In this document: positions 8,024 through 15,743 of the stretch, in pieces | Position numbering within the stretch: the stretch's first letter is position 1 | Layout: the number at the start of each line of letters is the position of its first letter | Assembly: GCF_002440555.1 (NCBI RefSeq) | Contig: NZ_DJUR01000032.1 | Span: 19,172-41,002 of the forward strand | Direction of reading: 5' to 3' | Source: Aerococcus sp. UBA6277 | Lineage (GTDB): Bacteria; Bacillota; Bacilli; Lactobacillales; Aerococcaceae | Length of the DNA stretch: 21,831 nt | Notes under the pieces: generated by a model | What the model was told of the DNA's origin: nothing | Seen by the model: the letters and a program-made list of their open reading frames with translations, nothing else | Database searches by the model: none | Translations under genes and position numbers: made by a program

Positions 8024-8348
8024 CCGAATAGTGTCGGAATTCATGAATCTATTTGATAAATATAATATTTACAAATATCAGATGGATCTATGTATCGCGA
8101 CAGATAAACAATCCACTTCAGTGATTAAGTTCGACGGCAAAAAAGCTAACCTACCCCAATCTTTCATCGATCAACTAGATGATTTGAATGTAAGAAGACA
8201 ACCTGAAATTGAATATTACTATGAAGACTTACTAGGTATTCGAAACGATACTTTTAATACAGAGATCTTAGCGGCAGCCATCGATTACGTTACCTTTGAT
8301 GTAACTGAGACTGGCTTCCAAATCTATATAGAGCGCGTTTATCACTAA
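8001..8348 (+). CDS. Small uncharacterised cytoplasmic protein overlapping the DUF1576 gene
   Basis: 115-residue soluble protein I do not recognise. It begins MREYAKVNRIVSEFMNLFDK and is rich in Tyr, Asp and Ile, with no signal peptide, membrane segment or Cys pair. ATG 8001 has AAGGAGAG about 11 bases upstream inside the DUF1576 coding region. An in-frame ATG at 7974 would put that site inside the gene, so the shorter form is preferred. The 23-base overlap with the membrane protein and the shared terminator at 8404-8446 make it part of a two-gene unit. A role as cytoplasmic partner or regulator of the DUF1576 protein is possible but unsupported beyond linkage. Confidence 0.72.
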   Translation: MREYAKVNRIVSEFMNLFDKYNIYKYQMDLCIATDKQSTSVIKFDGKKANLPQSFIDQLDDLNVRRQPEIEYYYEDLLGIRNDTFNTEILAAAIDYVTFDVTETGFQIYIERVYH

Positions 8349-8403
8349 AAATTGAACAAAAGCAAATGAATATATGTGCATCTAAACCTATTTACATCCA
8401 TGC

Positions 8404-8446
8404 AAAAAGCGTCCATTAGGATTTGTAATCCCCGATGGACGCTTTA
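8404..8446. terminator. Bidirectional terminator between the DUF1576 unit and glutathione reductase
   Basis: Outer stem AAAGCGTCCAT / ATGGACGCTTT with an inner stem GGATT/AATCC. It is flanked by A-rich and T-rich tracts so that both convergent transcripts get a U tract. It lies 56 bases after the + gene stop and 19 bases from the - gene stop. Confidence 0.88.
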
Positions 8447-8464
8447 TTTTGTATTCTATTAAAC

Positions 8465-9817
8465 CTAGCGCATGGTGACGAATTCTTCTGCGCCTGTCGG
8501 ATGGATGGCAATTGTTTGGTCGAATTGTTTCTTACTTAAACCTAAGCGAACGCCAACTGCAAATCCCTGCATCATCTCTTCTACTGCATAACCAATCCCA
8601 TGAACCCCTACAACCACTTCATCAGGCCCTTGAGTGATCAATTTAAAACGGGCTGGTTGGCGGTTTTCTGAAACTGCTGAATACATTGGCGTGAAGTTTG
8701 AAGTATACACCTTCACCTTGTCTGCACCAAATTTTTCTTTGGCTGCCTCTTCTGAATAGCCAATCGCCCCGATTGCTGGGTGAGTAAAGATGACAGTTGG
8801 TACAGTGTTATAGTCTAGTAAATAAGGTTCAGCACCGTTAAAGATTGTATCTGACAAGGTTCTACCAGCCATAATGGCTACCGGTGTTAATTCAACTTTA
8901 CCAATAACGTCACCAAAGGCATATAAACCTTCTACATTCGTGTTATGGTAGTCATCCACTTTGATGTGGCCTGATTTTGTTAATTCAACATCTGTATTTT
9001 CCAAACCGATATTATCCGTGTTTGGTGTACGTCCGATTGCATAAATCACTTTTTCAGCGTCAGCATGTTGCCCATTTTTAAAGTTTACACGAAGTGAACC
9101 ATCGGCCAATTGTTCAATAGATTCAGGATCGCTTTCAGTCAGCAATTCAATGCCTGTTTTCTTCATTTCATCAACTAAGACTTCGATAATTGCTTGATCG
9201 TATCCTCTTAAAGGACGGTCATGCCGAACGGCTTGGGTTGTTTTGACACCTAGGCCATTTAATACGCCAGCAAATTCGGTTGCCACATAACCTGCACCGA
9301 TAATTAAAACGCTCTTAGGTAATGTTTCCCATTCAAAGAAGTCATCAGAAGTGTCCACCAACTCGATTCCTGGTAGGTCGATTAAACGCGGACGACCACC
9401 TGGCACAATAGCGATATGTGGTGCTGTGTATTGGACCCCGTCAACTTCTACAGTATGGTTGTCGATGAATTTGGCTTCACCCGCTAAATAATGAGTGCCA
9501 CGAGATTTAAAACCTGACGCATAGCCACCATGGACACGGTCAATATAGGCGTCTCTATTAGCTTTTAAAGCTGCATAATCAACTGGTCCTTCTTCAGTGA
9601 AGTTTAGGCCGTATGCAGACCCATACTCGTTGATTTGATCTCTCAGCATAGTCCCATGCCAAGAAATTTTCTTGGGTACACAACCTCTATTTACGCAAGT
9701 ACCCCCAACGTCTCTTTTCTCAATAATTAAAGCTTTAGCACCGTATTCAGCGGCACGGTTTGCTGATGCAATACCGGCACTCCCGCCACCGATACTTATA
9801 TAATCATATCTTTCCAT
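8465..9817 (-). CDS. gor: Glutathione-disulfide reductase
   Basis: 450-residue cytoplasmic flavoprotein that reduces glutathione disulfide with NADPH. FAD-binding GGGSAG sits at residues 10-15. The redox-active disulfide is Cys41/Cys46 in GGTCVNRGCVPKK. The second Rossmann motif is GAGYVATEFAGVL, followed by AVRHDRPLR, whose arginines are the NADPH-selecting type seen in glutathione reductases. The C-terminal AIHPTGAEEFVTMR carries the catalytic His-Glu pair of the dimer interface. Length equals the family norm (about 450). Its ATG lies inside the 3' end of the upstream gene (22-base overlap), with only a weak site (GAGTGGG), suggesting translational coupling. Terminated by the hairpin at 8404-8446. 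Mycothiol, trypanothione or dihydrolipoamide reductases are less likely given these motifs. Confidence 0.93.
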   Translation of the reverse strand: MERYDYISIGGGSAGIASANRAAEYGAKALIIEKRDVGGTCVNRGCVPKKISWHGTMLRDQINEYGSAYGLNFTEEGPVDYAALKANRDAYIDRVHGGYASGFKSRGTHYLAGEAKFIDNHTVEVDGVQYTAPHIAIVPGGRPRLIDLPGIELVDTSDDFFEWETLPKSVLIIGAGYVATEFAGVLNGLGVKTTQAVRHDRPLRGYDQAIIEVLVDEMKKTGIELLTESDPESIEQLADGSLRVNFKNGQHADAEKVIYAIGRTPNTDNIGLENTDVELTKSGHIKVDDYHNTNVEGLYAFGDVIGKVELTPVAIMAGRTLSDTIFNGAEPYLLDYNTVPTVIFTHPAIGAIGYSEEAAKEKFGADKVKVYTSNFTPMYSAVSENRQPARFKLITQGPDEVVVGVHGIGYAVEEMMQGFAVGVRLGLSKKQFDQTIAIHPTGAEEFVTMR

Positions 9818-10503
9818 TCATCCCACTCTTTTCCAAAAATTTGTTTTTTCTTACGTTCTTCAGCTTCTTTAGCTTGTCGTTGTAAAAATATTTTTCTCGC
9901 TTGATTGGTTTCAATCGCAATATCATGCGTAAAATCGTCCACATCATTTGTTATTCCATCAGTAGACGGCTCTCTTGTCGCTGCTTGGATCGGCTCTAAA
10001 TACACATAGGCATTCGTTTGTTTAGCAGGAATGACTGCATTGTGTTTACCGTGATTATCGTAAGCTTTAAAATATAAGTCGTTTTGCTCATCATATGCGT
10101 AGGCATAGACTAGAAGCCAATGGTTTTTGTAGGCGGAACCTAAATATTTTAAGGTTCCTACAATGACTGGTGCTTGGTATTGGTCAATTAACTTAGGTAC
10201 TTCAATATCAGGTAACAAGCCTGATTTCGCACGGTAATTTTCGAAATTGAATACCGAATTTAAGCCTGTTTCCACATTCCAATAAAAAGTCCCACTATGT
10301 ATGTGGTAGTCGTCGACAACCTTTTTATAGGCATCAATCAAGTCCTGTTTAGCCATCCAGTGGTTGGTATCCCGAAGCACTGTAAAATGGGTTAATACCG
10401 CCGCACAATAGGTGCCACAGATACCTGGACTATCTTTGTTGATCCAAGACTTGTAAGGTCTAAAGGCCTTTTCATCAAGTCCGGTCCAAATGAGTTTTTC
10501 CAT
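9796..10503 (-). CDS. C39/papain-like cysteine peptidase-fold protein, function unknown
   Basis: 235-residue soluble protein with a plausible Cys-His-Asp triad of the papain/C39 fold: Cys29 in SPGICGTYCAAVL, His128 in YKNHWLLVYAY, and Asp149 in FKAYDNHG. The order and spacing match C39-like peptidases. There is no signal peptide, membrane segment or ABC domain, so it appears to be a stand-alone cytoplasmic protein. The C-terminal 40 residues are highly charged (QRQAKEAEERKKKQ). ATG 10503 follows GGAGGG by six bases; an upstream TTG at 10521 precedes that site and is rejected. It overlaps glutathione reductase by 22 bases and both share one promoter, hinting at a role in thiol metabolism or in processing of a peptide. 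The specific function is not known to me; it may be an inactive member. Confidence 0.75.
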   Translation of the reverse strand: MEKLIWTGLDEKAFRPYKSWINKDSPGICGTYCAAVLTHFTVLRDTNHWMAKQDLIDAYKKVVDDYHIHSGTFYWNVETGLNSVFNFENYRAKSGLLPDIEVPKLIDQYQAPVIVGTLKYLGSAYKNHWLLVYAYAYDEQNDLYFKAYDNHGKHNAVIPAKQTNAYVYLEPIQAATREPSTDGITNDVDDFTHDIAIETNQARKIFLQRQAKEAEERKKKQIFGKEWDEWKDMII

Positions 10504-10529
10504 ATCCGTCCCTCCAATCAATATATCTT

Positions 10530-10538
10530 ATTATATCA
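10530..10538 (-). promoter_or_regulatory. Extended -10 promoter of the C39-like/gor unit
   Basis: Minus-strand TGATATAAT (10538-10530) is a perfect extended -10 element 27 bases before the start codon. No good -35 is seen at 16-18 bases (TTAAAA at best). Confidence 0.5.
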
Positions 10539-10664
10539 TTATTCCAACAATCTTTTAATTATAGTGCTTATAGACGATGGTTTCATACCTTACCCGAACC
10601 ATAAATGAAAGGTCTTAAAAATCTAATAATATTGCGACCTATCCGTGTTTTTTCCGTGAATTGT

Positions 10665-10673
10665 TGCTATAAT
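10665..10673 (+). promoter_or_regulatory. Extended -10 promoter of the O-antigen-ligase-like gene
   Basis: TGCTATAAT (10665-10673) is a perfect extended -10, divergent from the promoter at 10530. The -35 region is poor. The 127 bases between the two -10 elements hold no other recognisable element. Confidence 0.5.
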
Positions 10674-10705
10674 GATAACTATGATTACATTAGGGAGGTG
10701 CACTT

Positions 10706-11920
10706 TTGGTGAGTAAACCAGAAGCTCAACTAACCTGGCCAGTTCAATCATTACTGATCTCAATATTATTTATCAGTAACCTATTTCCATTTTATATGAC
10801 CTTAGTCACTTTCGCTGTCATATTCATATTCTTATTCATGTTAGGCTTACTTGGTCCGCGCTACATTAAGCGAGAAGTGCCCACCTCAATATGGATATTT
10901 ATTGCATATTCAACAGTGATTTCATTTATCTTTCAAAACTGGGCAGGATTAGGGATTTCGATTGCATTTATACCAATCGCCATCTATTTCAACTATTACC
11001 AGCAAGTCATTCGACCCTATTACGTTGAAGAATTGTTGAACATTGCCTTAATTGGCTCATTTATTATCTTTATATTCGCAACCTTTGAATATTTAAATTG
11101 GGTACCAGAATGGGATTACAGTTTTATATCCCCAGAAATTAACCGTATCCATAACGGTCGGGCGGAAGCAACATTTGCCAACCCCAACTACTATGCCATG
11201 ATGTTAGAATTCTTCTTCTTTATCGGCCTCTACAAAATGATGCGGACGACGAAATACCGGAAGAAATTCGTTTTCCTATTTATATCCTTATGCAACCTAT
11301 TCGCCATCACCTATACCGGAACCCGTACCTCACTACTCGTGGTGATTGGGACACTCTTCGTATTCTATTTCGTATTGGGTTATAAAAAAATAGCAGTCGG
11401 GACATTTCTAACTGCTACAATTGGTACAGTGATTGCCATCAAATTAGGATTCCTTCCGAGATTTGAGGACTTAGGGTTTGCTTTTGAAGACCGGTTTGTC
11501 ATCTGGGAAATCGGCTTAAAAGGCTTAAGAGATAACTTCTGGTTCGGCCAAGGACCGCTGACATATCTCAATGTCTGGCAAGACTATGGGGACAAGTACA
11601 CCCAACATGCTCATAATATTGTCTTAGACACCCTACTATCATACGGAGCCGTTGGAACAGGTATATTATTACCTTCGCTGATTTCGTTAGGCAAGAAAAT
11701 TCACCAAATGCGGCAATATCCGATTTTACGACGTCGCTTAGCCTTGATTTGTAGTTTCTGTAGTATCGTTATCCTGCACGGCATGTTTGACTTGACCATT
11801 TTCTGGTTGCAAACAGCCTTCTTATTCTTATTTGTTGTTCTGTCTATCCATAACATGTACCACGAAGTTGAAACTAACCCAGAATTACAAGGCGAGGATA
11901 AAGACTATTCCAGAGACTAA
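10706..11920 (+). CDS. O-antigen ligase / Wzy-type polymerase-like membrane protein
   Basis: 404-residue protein with about ten to eleven membrane segments, matching the Wzy_C/WaaL (O-antigen ligase) family that polymerises or attaches surface polysaccharide outside the membrane. Family features: a segment ending in AEATFANPNYYAMMLEFFFF, then TYTGTRTSLLVV (the conserved T-R-(T/S) region), and a large outer loop with FEDRFVIWEIGLKGLRDNFWF followed by GQGPLTY and HAHNIVLDTLLSYGAVG, where the H-(A/S)-H-N motif is characteristic. The start is TTG 10706, seven bases after GGGAGG; GTG 10709 is the alternative. It stands alone, with no glycosyltransferase, flippase or chain-length gene nearby, and ends at a strong shared terminator. 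The acceptor is unknown; wall-linked glycopolymer is the likely Gram-positive target. Confidence 0.8.
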   Translation: MVSKPEAQLTWPVQSLLISILFISNLFPFYMTLVTFAVIFIFLFMLGLLGPRYIKREVPTSIWIFIAYSTVISFIFQNWAGLGISIAFIPIAIYFNYYQQVIRPYYVEELLNIALIGSFIIFIFATFEYLNWVPEWDYSFISPEINRIHNGRAEATFANPNYYAMMLEFFFFIGLYKMMRTTKYRKKFVFLFISLCNLFAITYTGTRTSLLVVIGTLFVFYFVLGYKKIAVGTFLTATIGTVIAIKLGFLPRFEDLGFAFEDRFVIWEIGLKGLRDNFWFGQGPLTYLNVWQDYGDKYTQHAHNIVLDTLLSYGAVGTGILLPSLISLGKKIHQMRQYPILRRRLALICSFCSIVILHGMFDLTIFWLQTAFLFLFVVLSIHNMYHEVETNPELQGEDKDYSRD

Positions 11921-11948
11921 TCAACACATTTGAAAAACAATAAACGCT

Positions 11949-11988
11949 AAAACGGCGGTTGAGATAGCTTAGTCTCAACCGCCGTTTT
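11949..11988. terminator. Bidirectional terminator between the Wzy-like gene and uracil permease
   Basis: Perfect 16-bp stem AAAACGGCGGTTGAGA / TCTCAACCGCCGTTTT with an 8-base loop. The A and T ends serve the convergent transcripts from 11920 (+) and 12008 (-). Confidence 0.92.
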
Positions 11989-12007
11989 GCTAATAATTTT
12001 TATTTAA

Positions 12008-13306
12008 TTATTTAATGTCTCTATCTCCTTGAAAAGTCACTTCTGCAGGTAAGATTAAGTTTAACACGATACCAACGATGGCTGATAAGGAAGTTCCTGA
12101 GAAAGTTAAGTAACCAAGGTCTAAGACCGCGCCACCTAATCCAATAACCAACATTGCTGACGCAATAATTAAGTTACGTACTTGGTTAAAGTCGATTTGC
12201 TCTTCAATCATGACTTTCAAACCATTACTTGCGATAATTCCGTAAAGTAAGATAGACATCCCACCGACTACAGCGTTTGGAATTGTTGAAATCAAGGCAG
12301 TAAACTTACCAAAGAAGGCTAAGATAATAGCGATAAAAGCGGCGTTTCGGATAACTGATACTGAAGCCACACGCGTTAAACCAATCACCCCAGTATTTTC
12401 ACCATATGTCGTATTCGCTGGTCCACCGATGAAGGCTGACACTGCAGTGGCTACCCCGTCACCAATTAAGGTTCTGTTTAAACCTGGATCTTTTAAGAAG
12501 TTACGGCCGACAACTTTACCTAACACTGTATGGTCACCAATATGTTCTGAAATAGTTACTAAGACAATAGGTACAATCGCCCATGTTTCAGGACCAAAGT
12601 ATAAATTATATGATTCAAATAGAGATGTCTCAAATGGTAGGTATAAATCTGGCAACTCAAACCACTGCGCCTCTATAACTGGTGTAAAATCTACAATCCC
12701 CAATAGGACCGCTACAATATAACCGCCAACAATCCCTACTAAGAACGGAATAATTTTGAAAAAGCCTTTTGCTCTAGTTTGAACTAGGGCTGTAATCAAG
12801 AAGGTAGCAACCGCTACGACGATGTTACGTACATCCCCCTCTGCTACGAAACCTGCATTGGCTACCGCACTTGATGATAAACCTAAACCAATCACCATGA
12901 TCATAGGTCCAATAACGATTGGCGGTAATAATTTATCAATCCAGTTAGTACCTACAAAATGAATCGTAATCGCTACAAGAACGTAGACTATACCAGAAAT
13001 CATGACACCGGATTGGGCCGCTGAAATATCTCCACCCATTTGTTGGATTGCAATTTGCATCGCTGTAATATAAGCAAATGATGACCCTAAGTAAACGGGT
13101 ACTTTTGCTTTAGTTGCAACTTGATAAATTAGCGTTCCAATCCCACTCGCAAAAAGAGCAACAGATACAGGCATCCCTAAAAGAATCGGCACCAATATTG
13201 TTGCTCCAAACATTGCAAATACATGTTGAAAACTCAATAATAAACCTTTCGCGAACGACGGTTTTTCCTCTACATCTAATAAAAGTGGTTTCGCTTTAAT
13301 TGCCAT
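12008..13306 (-). CDS. pyrP: Uracil permease (NCS2 family)
   Basis: 432-residue membrane transporter of the NCS2 nucleobase/cation symporter family, uracil branch (UraA/PyrP), importing uracil for pyrimidine salvage. Diagnostic stretches: FQHVFAMFGATILVPILLGM near the N-terminus, VPVYLGSSFAYI, the transport-domain Glu in VTISEHIGDHTVLGKV, and the QH/NTTYGENTGV signature (GGPANTTYGENTGVIGLTRV), with about 12-14 hydrophobic segments. Length is normal. ATG 13306 follows GAGGGAG. A promoter and a terminator-containing leader precede it (13347-13479), so expression is probably controlled by attenuation, which fits PyrR control of uracil uptake in Firmicutes. It is convergent with the Wzy-like gene. 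Xanthine/uric-acid permeases of the same superfamily lack this exact EHIGD and NTTYGEN combination. Confidence 0.9.
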   Translation of the reverse strand: MAIKAKPLLLDVEEKPSFAKGLLLSFQHVFAMFGATILVPILLGMPVSVALFASGIGTLIYQVATKAKVPVYLGSSFAYITAMQIAIQQMGGDISAAQSGVMISGIVYVLVAITIHFVGTNWIDKLLPPIVIGPMIMVIGLGLSSSAVANAGFVAEGDVRNIVVAVATFLITALVQTRAKGFFKIIPFLVGIVGGYIVAVLLGIVDFTPVIEAQWFELPDLYLPFETSLFESYNLYFGPETWAIVPIVLVTISEHIGDHTVLGKVVGRNFLKDPGLNRTLIGDGVATAVSAFIGGPANTTYGENTGVIGLTRVASVSVIRNAAFIAIILAFFGKFTALISTIPNAVVGGMSILLYGIIASNGLKVMIEEQIDFNQVRNLIIASAMLVIGLGGAVLDLGYLTFSGTSLSAIVGIVLNLILPAEVTFQGDRDIK

Positions 13307-13346
13307 AACTCACATCTCCCTCAAATTTGTTTTACCCTATTTTTTC

Positions 13347-13376
13347 CAAAAAAAAAGGCCATTCGCAAATTGACCT
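13347..13376 (-). terminator. Attenuator terminator in the uracil permease leader
   Basis: Minus strand AGGTCA...TGGCCT stem (13376-13356) followed by about nine T. It sits between the promoter and the permease start, so it must be bypassed for expression. The 5' arm GGTCA can alternatively pair with TGACC about 30 bases earlier, an antiterminator-like option. Confidence 0.7.
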
Positions 13377-13444
13377 AAGAACACAATTGACATTATGTGG
13401 TCACACCTTGGGTCCCGCCCTCAATGCTTCACAGGATTTTATGC
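13377..13444 (-). promoter_or_regulatory. Probable PyrR-type attenuator leader of the uracil permease
   Basis: The transcript segment before the terminator holds TCCTGTGAAGC (13435-13425). This resembles the UCCNGNGA(R)G core of PyrR-binding loops in pyr leaders of Gram-positive bacteria. It is followed by G/C-rich DNA and a TGACC segment able to pair with the terminator arm. The match is partial, and the RNA hairpin that should present the loop is not clear by eye, so PyrR is an inference from the target gene plus the motif. Confidence 0.45.
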
Positions 13445-13451
13445 TTTCATT

Positions 13452-13479
13452 ATTATAAGGGTTTGACATCTAAAGTCAA
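13452..13479 (-). promoter_or_regulatory. Promoter of the uracil permease leader
   Basis: Minus strand: -35 TTGACT (13479-13474), 16-base spacer, -10 TATAAT (13457-13452). Predicted start near 13445 gives a leader of about 140 bases. Confidence 0.78.
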
Positions 13480-13542
13480 GACACTTGTAAAGAATTTTTA
13501 AAGGTAGATGAGAATTCTTGGAGAATATGCTTTAAAAGTCAA

Positions 13543-13574
13543 TAAAAAAGAAGAAAGGCAGTAACTACCTTTCT
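13543..13574 (-). terminator. Terminator of argS
   Basis: 10-bp stem AGAAAGGTAG / CTGCCTTTCT with a TTA loop, followed on the minus strand by TCTTTTTTATT. It starts 56 bases past the argS stop. Confidence 0.85.
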
Positions 13575-13629
13575 CCATTGAAAACATATTTTGTTTTTAA
13601 TCGGTTTTAACAACCTAGCTCCCAAAAAG

Positions 13630-15330
13630 TTACATTTGGCTTGGTGCTTGTACGCCAAGGATAGCTAAACCAGATTCTAACACTTGTGTTAAGGCATATA
13701 CTAATGCTAAACGGGATTGTAATTGATCATCTTCTGTTAGGATGCGTGTATGTGCATAGTATTTGTTGAATTGTTGAGATAAGGCTAATAAGTATTTAGC
13801 CACAACAGACGGTTCGTATTTTTCATATGCACTAGCTACGATATCTGGGTAACGATTCAATTCTTTCAATACTTGGAAAGCTTCATCGCTATCTAGGTTG
13901 AAGTTTGTCATTTCGCTGATCTTAGCTGGGTCAAAGTTTCCTTTACGCAAGATTGAGTGGGCACGCGCATTGGCATATTGTACATATGGGCCAGTCTCCC
14001 CTTCAAATTGCACAACTTCTTCTAAGTTGAAATCGAAGCTATTTAAGCGGTCATTTTTCAAGTCATGGAAAATAACAGCACCAACACCAACTTGGTGGGC
14101 AACTTCTTCTTTATTTTCTAAGTCAGGGTTTTTCTCGTTAATTTGTTTGAAGGCCAAGTCAATGGCGTCGTTTAATACATCTTCTAACAATACAACATTC
14201 CCTTTACGAGTAGATAATTTCTTACCGTCTTGGGTAATTAAACCAAACGGAATGTGGTTAATGTCTGAAGCCCAGTCATAACCCATTAACTCTAATACAG
14301 CTTTTAATTGCTTGAAGTGGTTACTTTGTTCGTTACCTACTACGTAAAGTGATTGATTGAAGTTATAAGTATTTTTACGGTATATAGCTGTTGCTAAATC
14401 ACGTGTGATATACAAAGTCGCCCCATCAGATTTTTTAATTAAAGCTGGATTTAAATTATAAGCCTCTAAATCAACGATTGTTGCCCCACGATCGACTTTT
14501 AATAAGCCTTTGTCTTCTAATTCATCAATAACAGCTGGCATTTTATCTGAGTAGAATGCTTCCCCGTTGTAAGAATCAAATTCGACGCCAAGGATATCAT
14601 AGACGCGTTGGAATTCTTTTAATGATTCGTCTTTGAACCATTTCCATAATTCATAAGCTTCTGGATCACCATCTTCTAGTTTTTTAAACCATAGACGTCC
14701 TTCAACTTCAAGACTTTCATCATCTTCTGCTTCTTCATGGAATTGTACATAGTATTTCAACAATTCTTGAATTGGATTTTCACGAACAGCTTCTTCAGAT
14801 CCCCATTTTTTGTAACCAACAATCAACTTTCCGAATTGCGTTCCCCAGTCACCTAAATGGTTGATACGTACTGGATTGAACCCAACTTTTGTTGTGATGT
14901 TAGCAATGGCATTCCCGATAACAGTTGAACGTAAGTGTCCCATTGACATTGGTTTCGCAATGTTTGGACTAGACATATCGATGGTGATATTTTCACCGTG
15001 TCCAATGGCTAATTCACCAAATCGGTTACCTGCTTCATAAATCTCAGTTAGGATTGCTTGTGTAACCAATGTTTGATTTAAGAAGAAGTTGATGTATGGG
15101 CCAACTGCTTCAACACGGTTTACAATTGCACCCTCAATTTGGGGTGCAATGTCCTGTGCAATGGCTTGAGGCGCTTTACGCAATTCCTTAGCAAAGATAA
15201 AACATGGGAAGGCAATATCCCCGTGTCCCTCATGTTTTGGTACTTCTAATAGATTTTGAATTTGTTCCAAGGTCAATTCAGTTTCAATGCTCGATTTAAT
15301 GACTTGGGCAACTTGATTTTTTAAGTCCAT
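13630..15330 (-). CDS. argS: Arginyl-tRNA synthetase
   Basis: 566-residue class I aminoacyl-tRNA synthetase that charges tRNA-Arg in the cytoplasm. N-terminal Add-1 domain (about 1-95: HEGHGDIAFPCFIFAKELRK), HIGH-type signature SPNIAKPMSMGHLRST with GHLRS at 131-135, GDWGTQFGKLIVGYKKWG, the KMSKS-equivalent KKLSTRKGNVVLLE at about residue 370, and a C-terminal DALR anticodon-binding domain (about 450-566: NRYPDIVASAYEKYEPS...). Length is usual for Lactobacillales ArgRS. An in-frame ATG at 15360 precedes the ribosome binding site; ATG 15330, eight bases after GAGAGGAG, is the real start. It has its own promoter at 15543 with a long leader of about 205 bases and its own terminator. No T-box is visible in that leader. 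Confidence 0.95.
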   Translation of the reverse strand: MDLKNQVAQVIKSSIETELTLEQIQNLLEVPKHEGHGDIAFPCFIFAKELRKAPQAIAQDIAPQIEGAIVNRVEAVGPYINFFLNQTLVTQAILTEIYEAGNRFGELAIGHGENITIDMSSPNIAKPMSMGHLRSTVIGNAIANITTKVGFNPVRINHLGDWGTQFGKLIVGYKKWGSEEAVRENPIQELLKYYVQFHEEAEDDESLEVEGRLWFKKLEDGDPEAYELWKWFKDESLKEFQRVYDILGVEFDSYNGEAFYSDKMPAVIDELEDKGLLKVDRGATIVDLEAYNLNPALIKKSDGATLYITRDLATAIYRKNTYNFNQSLYVVGNEQSNHFKQLKAVLELMGYDWASDINHIPFGLITQDGKKLSTRKGNVVLLEDVLNDAIDLAFKQINEKNPDLENKEEVAHQVGVGAVIFHDLKNDRLNSFDFNLEEVVQFEGETGPYVQYANARAHSILRKGNFDPAKISEMTNFNLDSDEAFQVLKELNRYPDIVASAYEKYEPSVVAKYLLALSQQFNKYYAHTRILTEDDQLQSRLALVYALTQVLESGLAILGVQAPSQM

Positions 15331-15369
15331 TAAGTGTTCTCCTCTCGAAAAATAAGACAAATCATCAAC

Positions 15370-15426
15370 TTATTCGGATGCCAACTTGCCTCTTATTTTG
15401 ATTTTATATATTGAAGGCCGATCCAT
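15370..15426 (-). CDS. Possible upstream leader peptide of argS (18 aa)
   Basis: In the argS leader there is a short frame ATG...TAA encoding MDRPSIYKIKIRGKLASE, with AAGGGA about 11 bases upstream, ending 39 bases before the argS start. It has two arginine codons (CGG and AGA). It could be a uORF that samples arginyl-tRNA, but short frames arise by chance and no terminator is present between it and argS. Confidence 0.22.
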   Translation of the reverse strand: MDRPSIYKIKIRGKLASE

Positions 15427-15542
15427 GAATTTATACGTCCCTTGCTAGTTTACTTGATTAATCTGAACCAACATTCAAACACATTAAATGCCTACTGGCA
15501 CGGACCGGGCACTTTGTAAAAAAACTGCTTTACAATTAGTCA

Positions 15543-15551
15543 ATTGTATCA
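15543..15551 (-). promoter_or_regulatory. Extended -10 promoter of argS; contents of the 15331-15743 gap
   Basis: Minus-strand TGATACAAT (15551-15543) is a good extended -10; the -35 is weak. Transcription from here would give a 205-base leader with a 7-bp hairpin TTGTAAA/TTTACAA (about 15515-15536). The rest of the gap, up to the dehydrogenase stop at 15744, shows no gene and no clear terminator for the dehydrogenase. Confidence 0.45.
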
Positions 15552-15743
15552 CTTTTTCCCCAAATATAAAAGACTTTACATGCATAAAGCTTCTTCTTCA
15601 TCGCTATCATTCTATCATGTTTAACGGAGCGACTGCAAAAGTTACTTTACCCGCCCTACCCTCACCACCTCAAAAATCCAAAATAAGGACTGCAGCATTT
15701 CGCCACAGCCCACACTCGATTATATAAATGATGATGCATCAAA

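Noticed and set aside
15488..15727. 79-aa + strand frame in the argS/dehydrogenase gap
   Set aside because: No ribosome binding site, low-complexity composition, and antisense to the probable argS promoter and leader.
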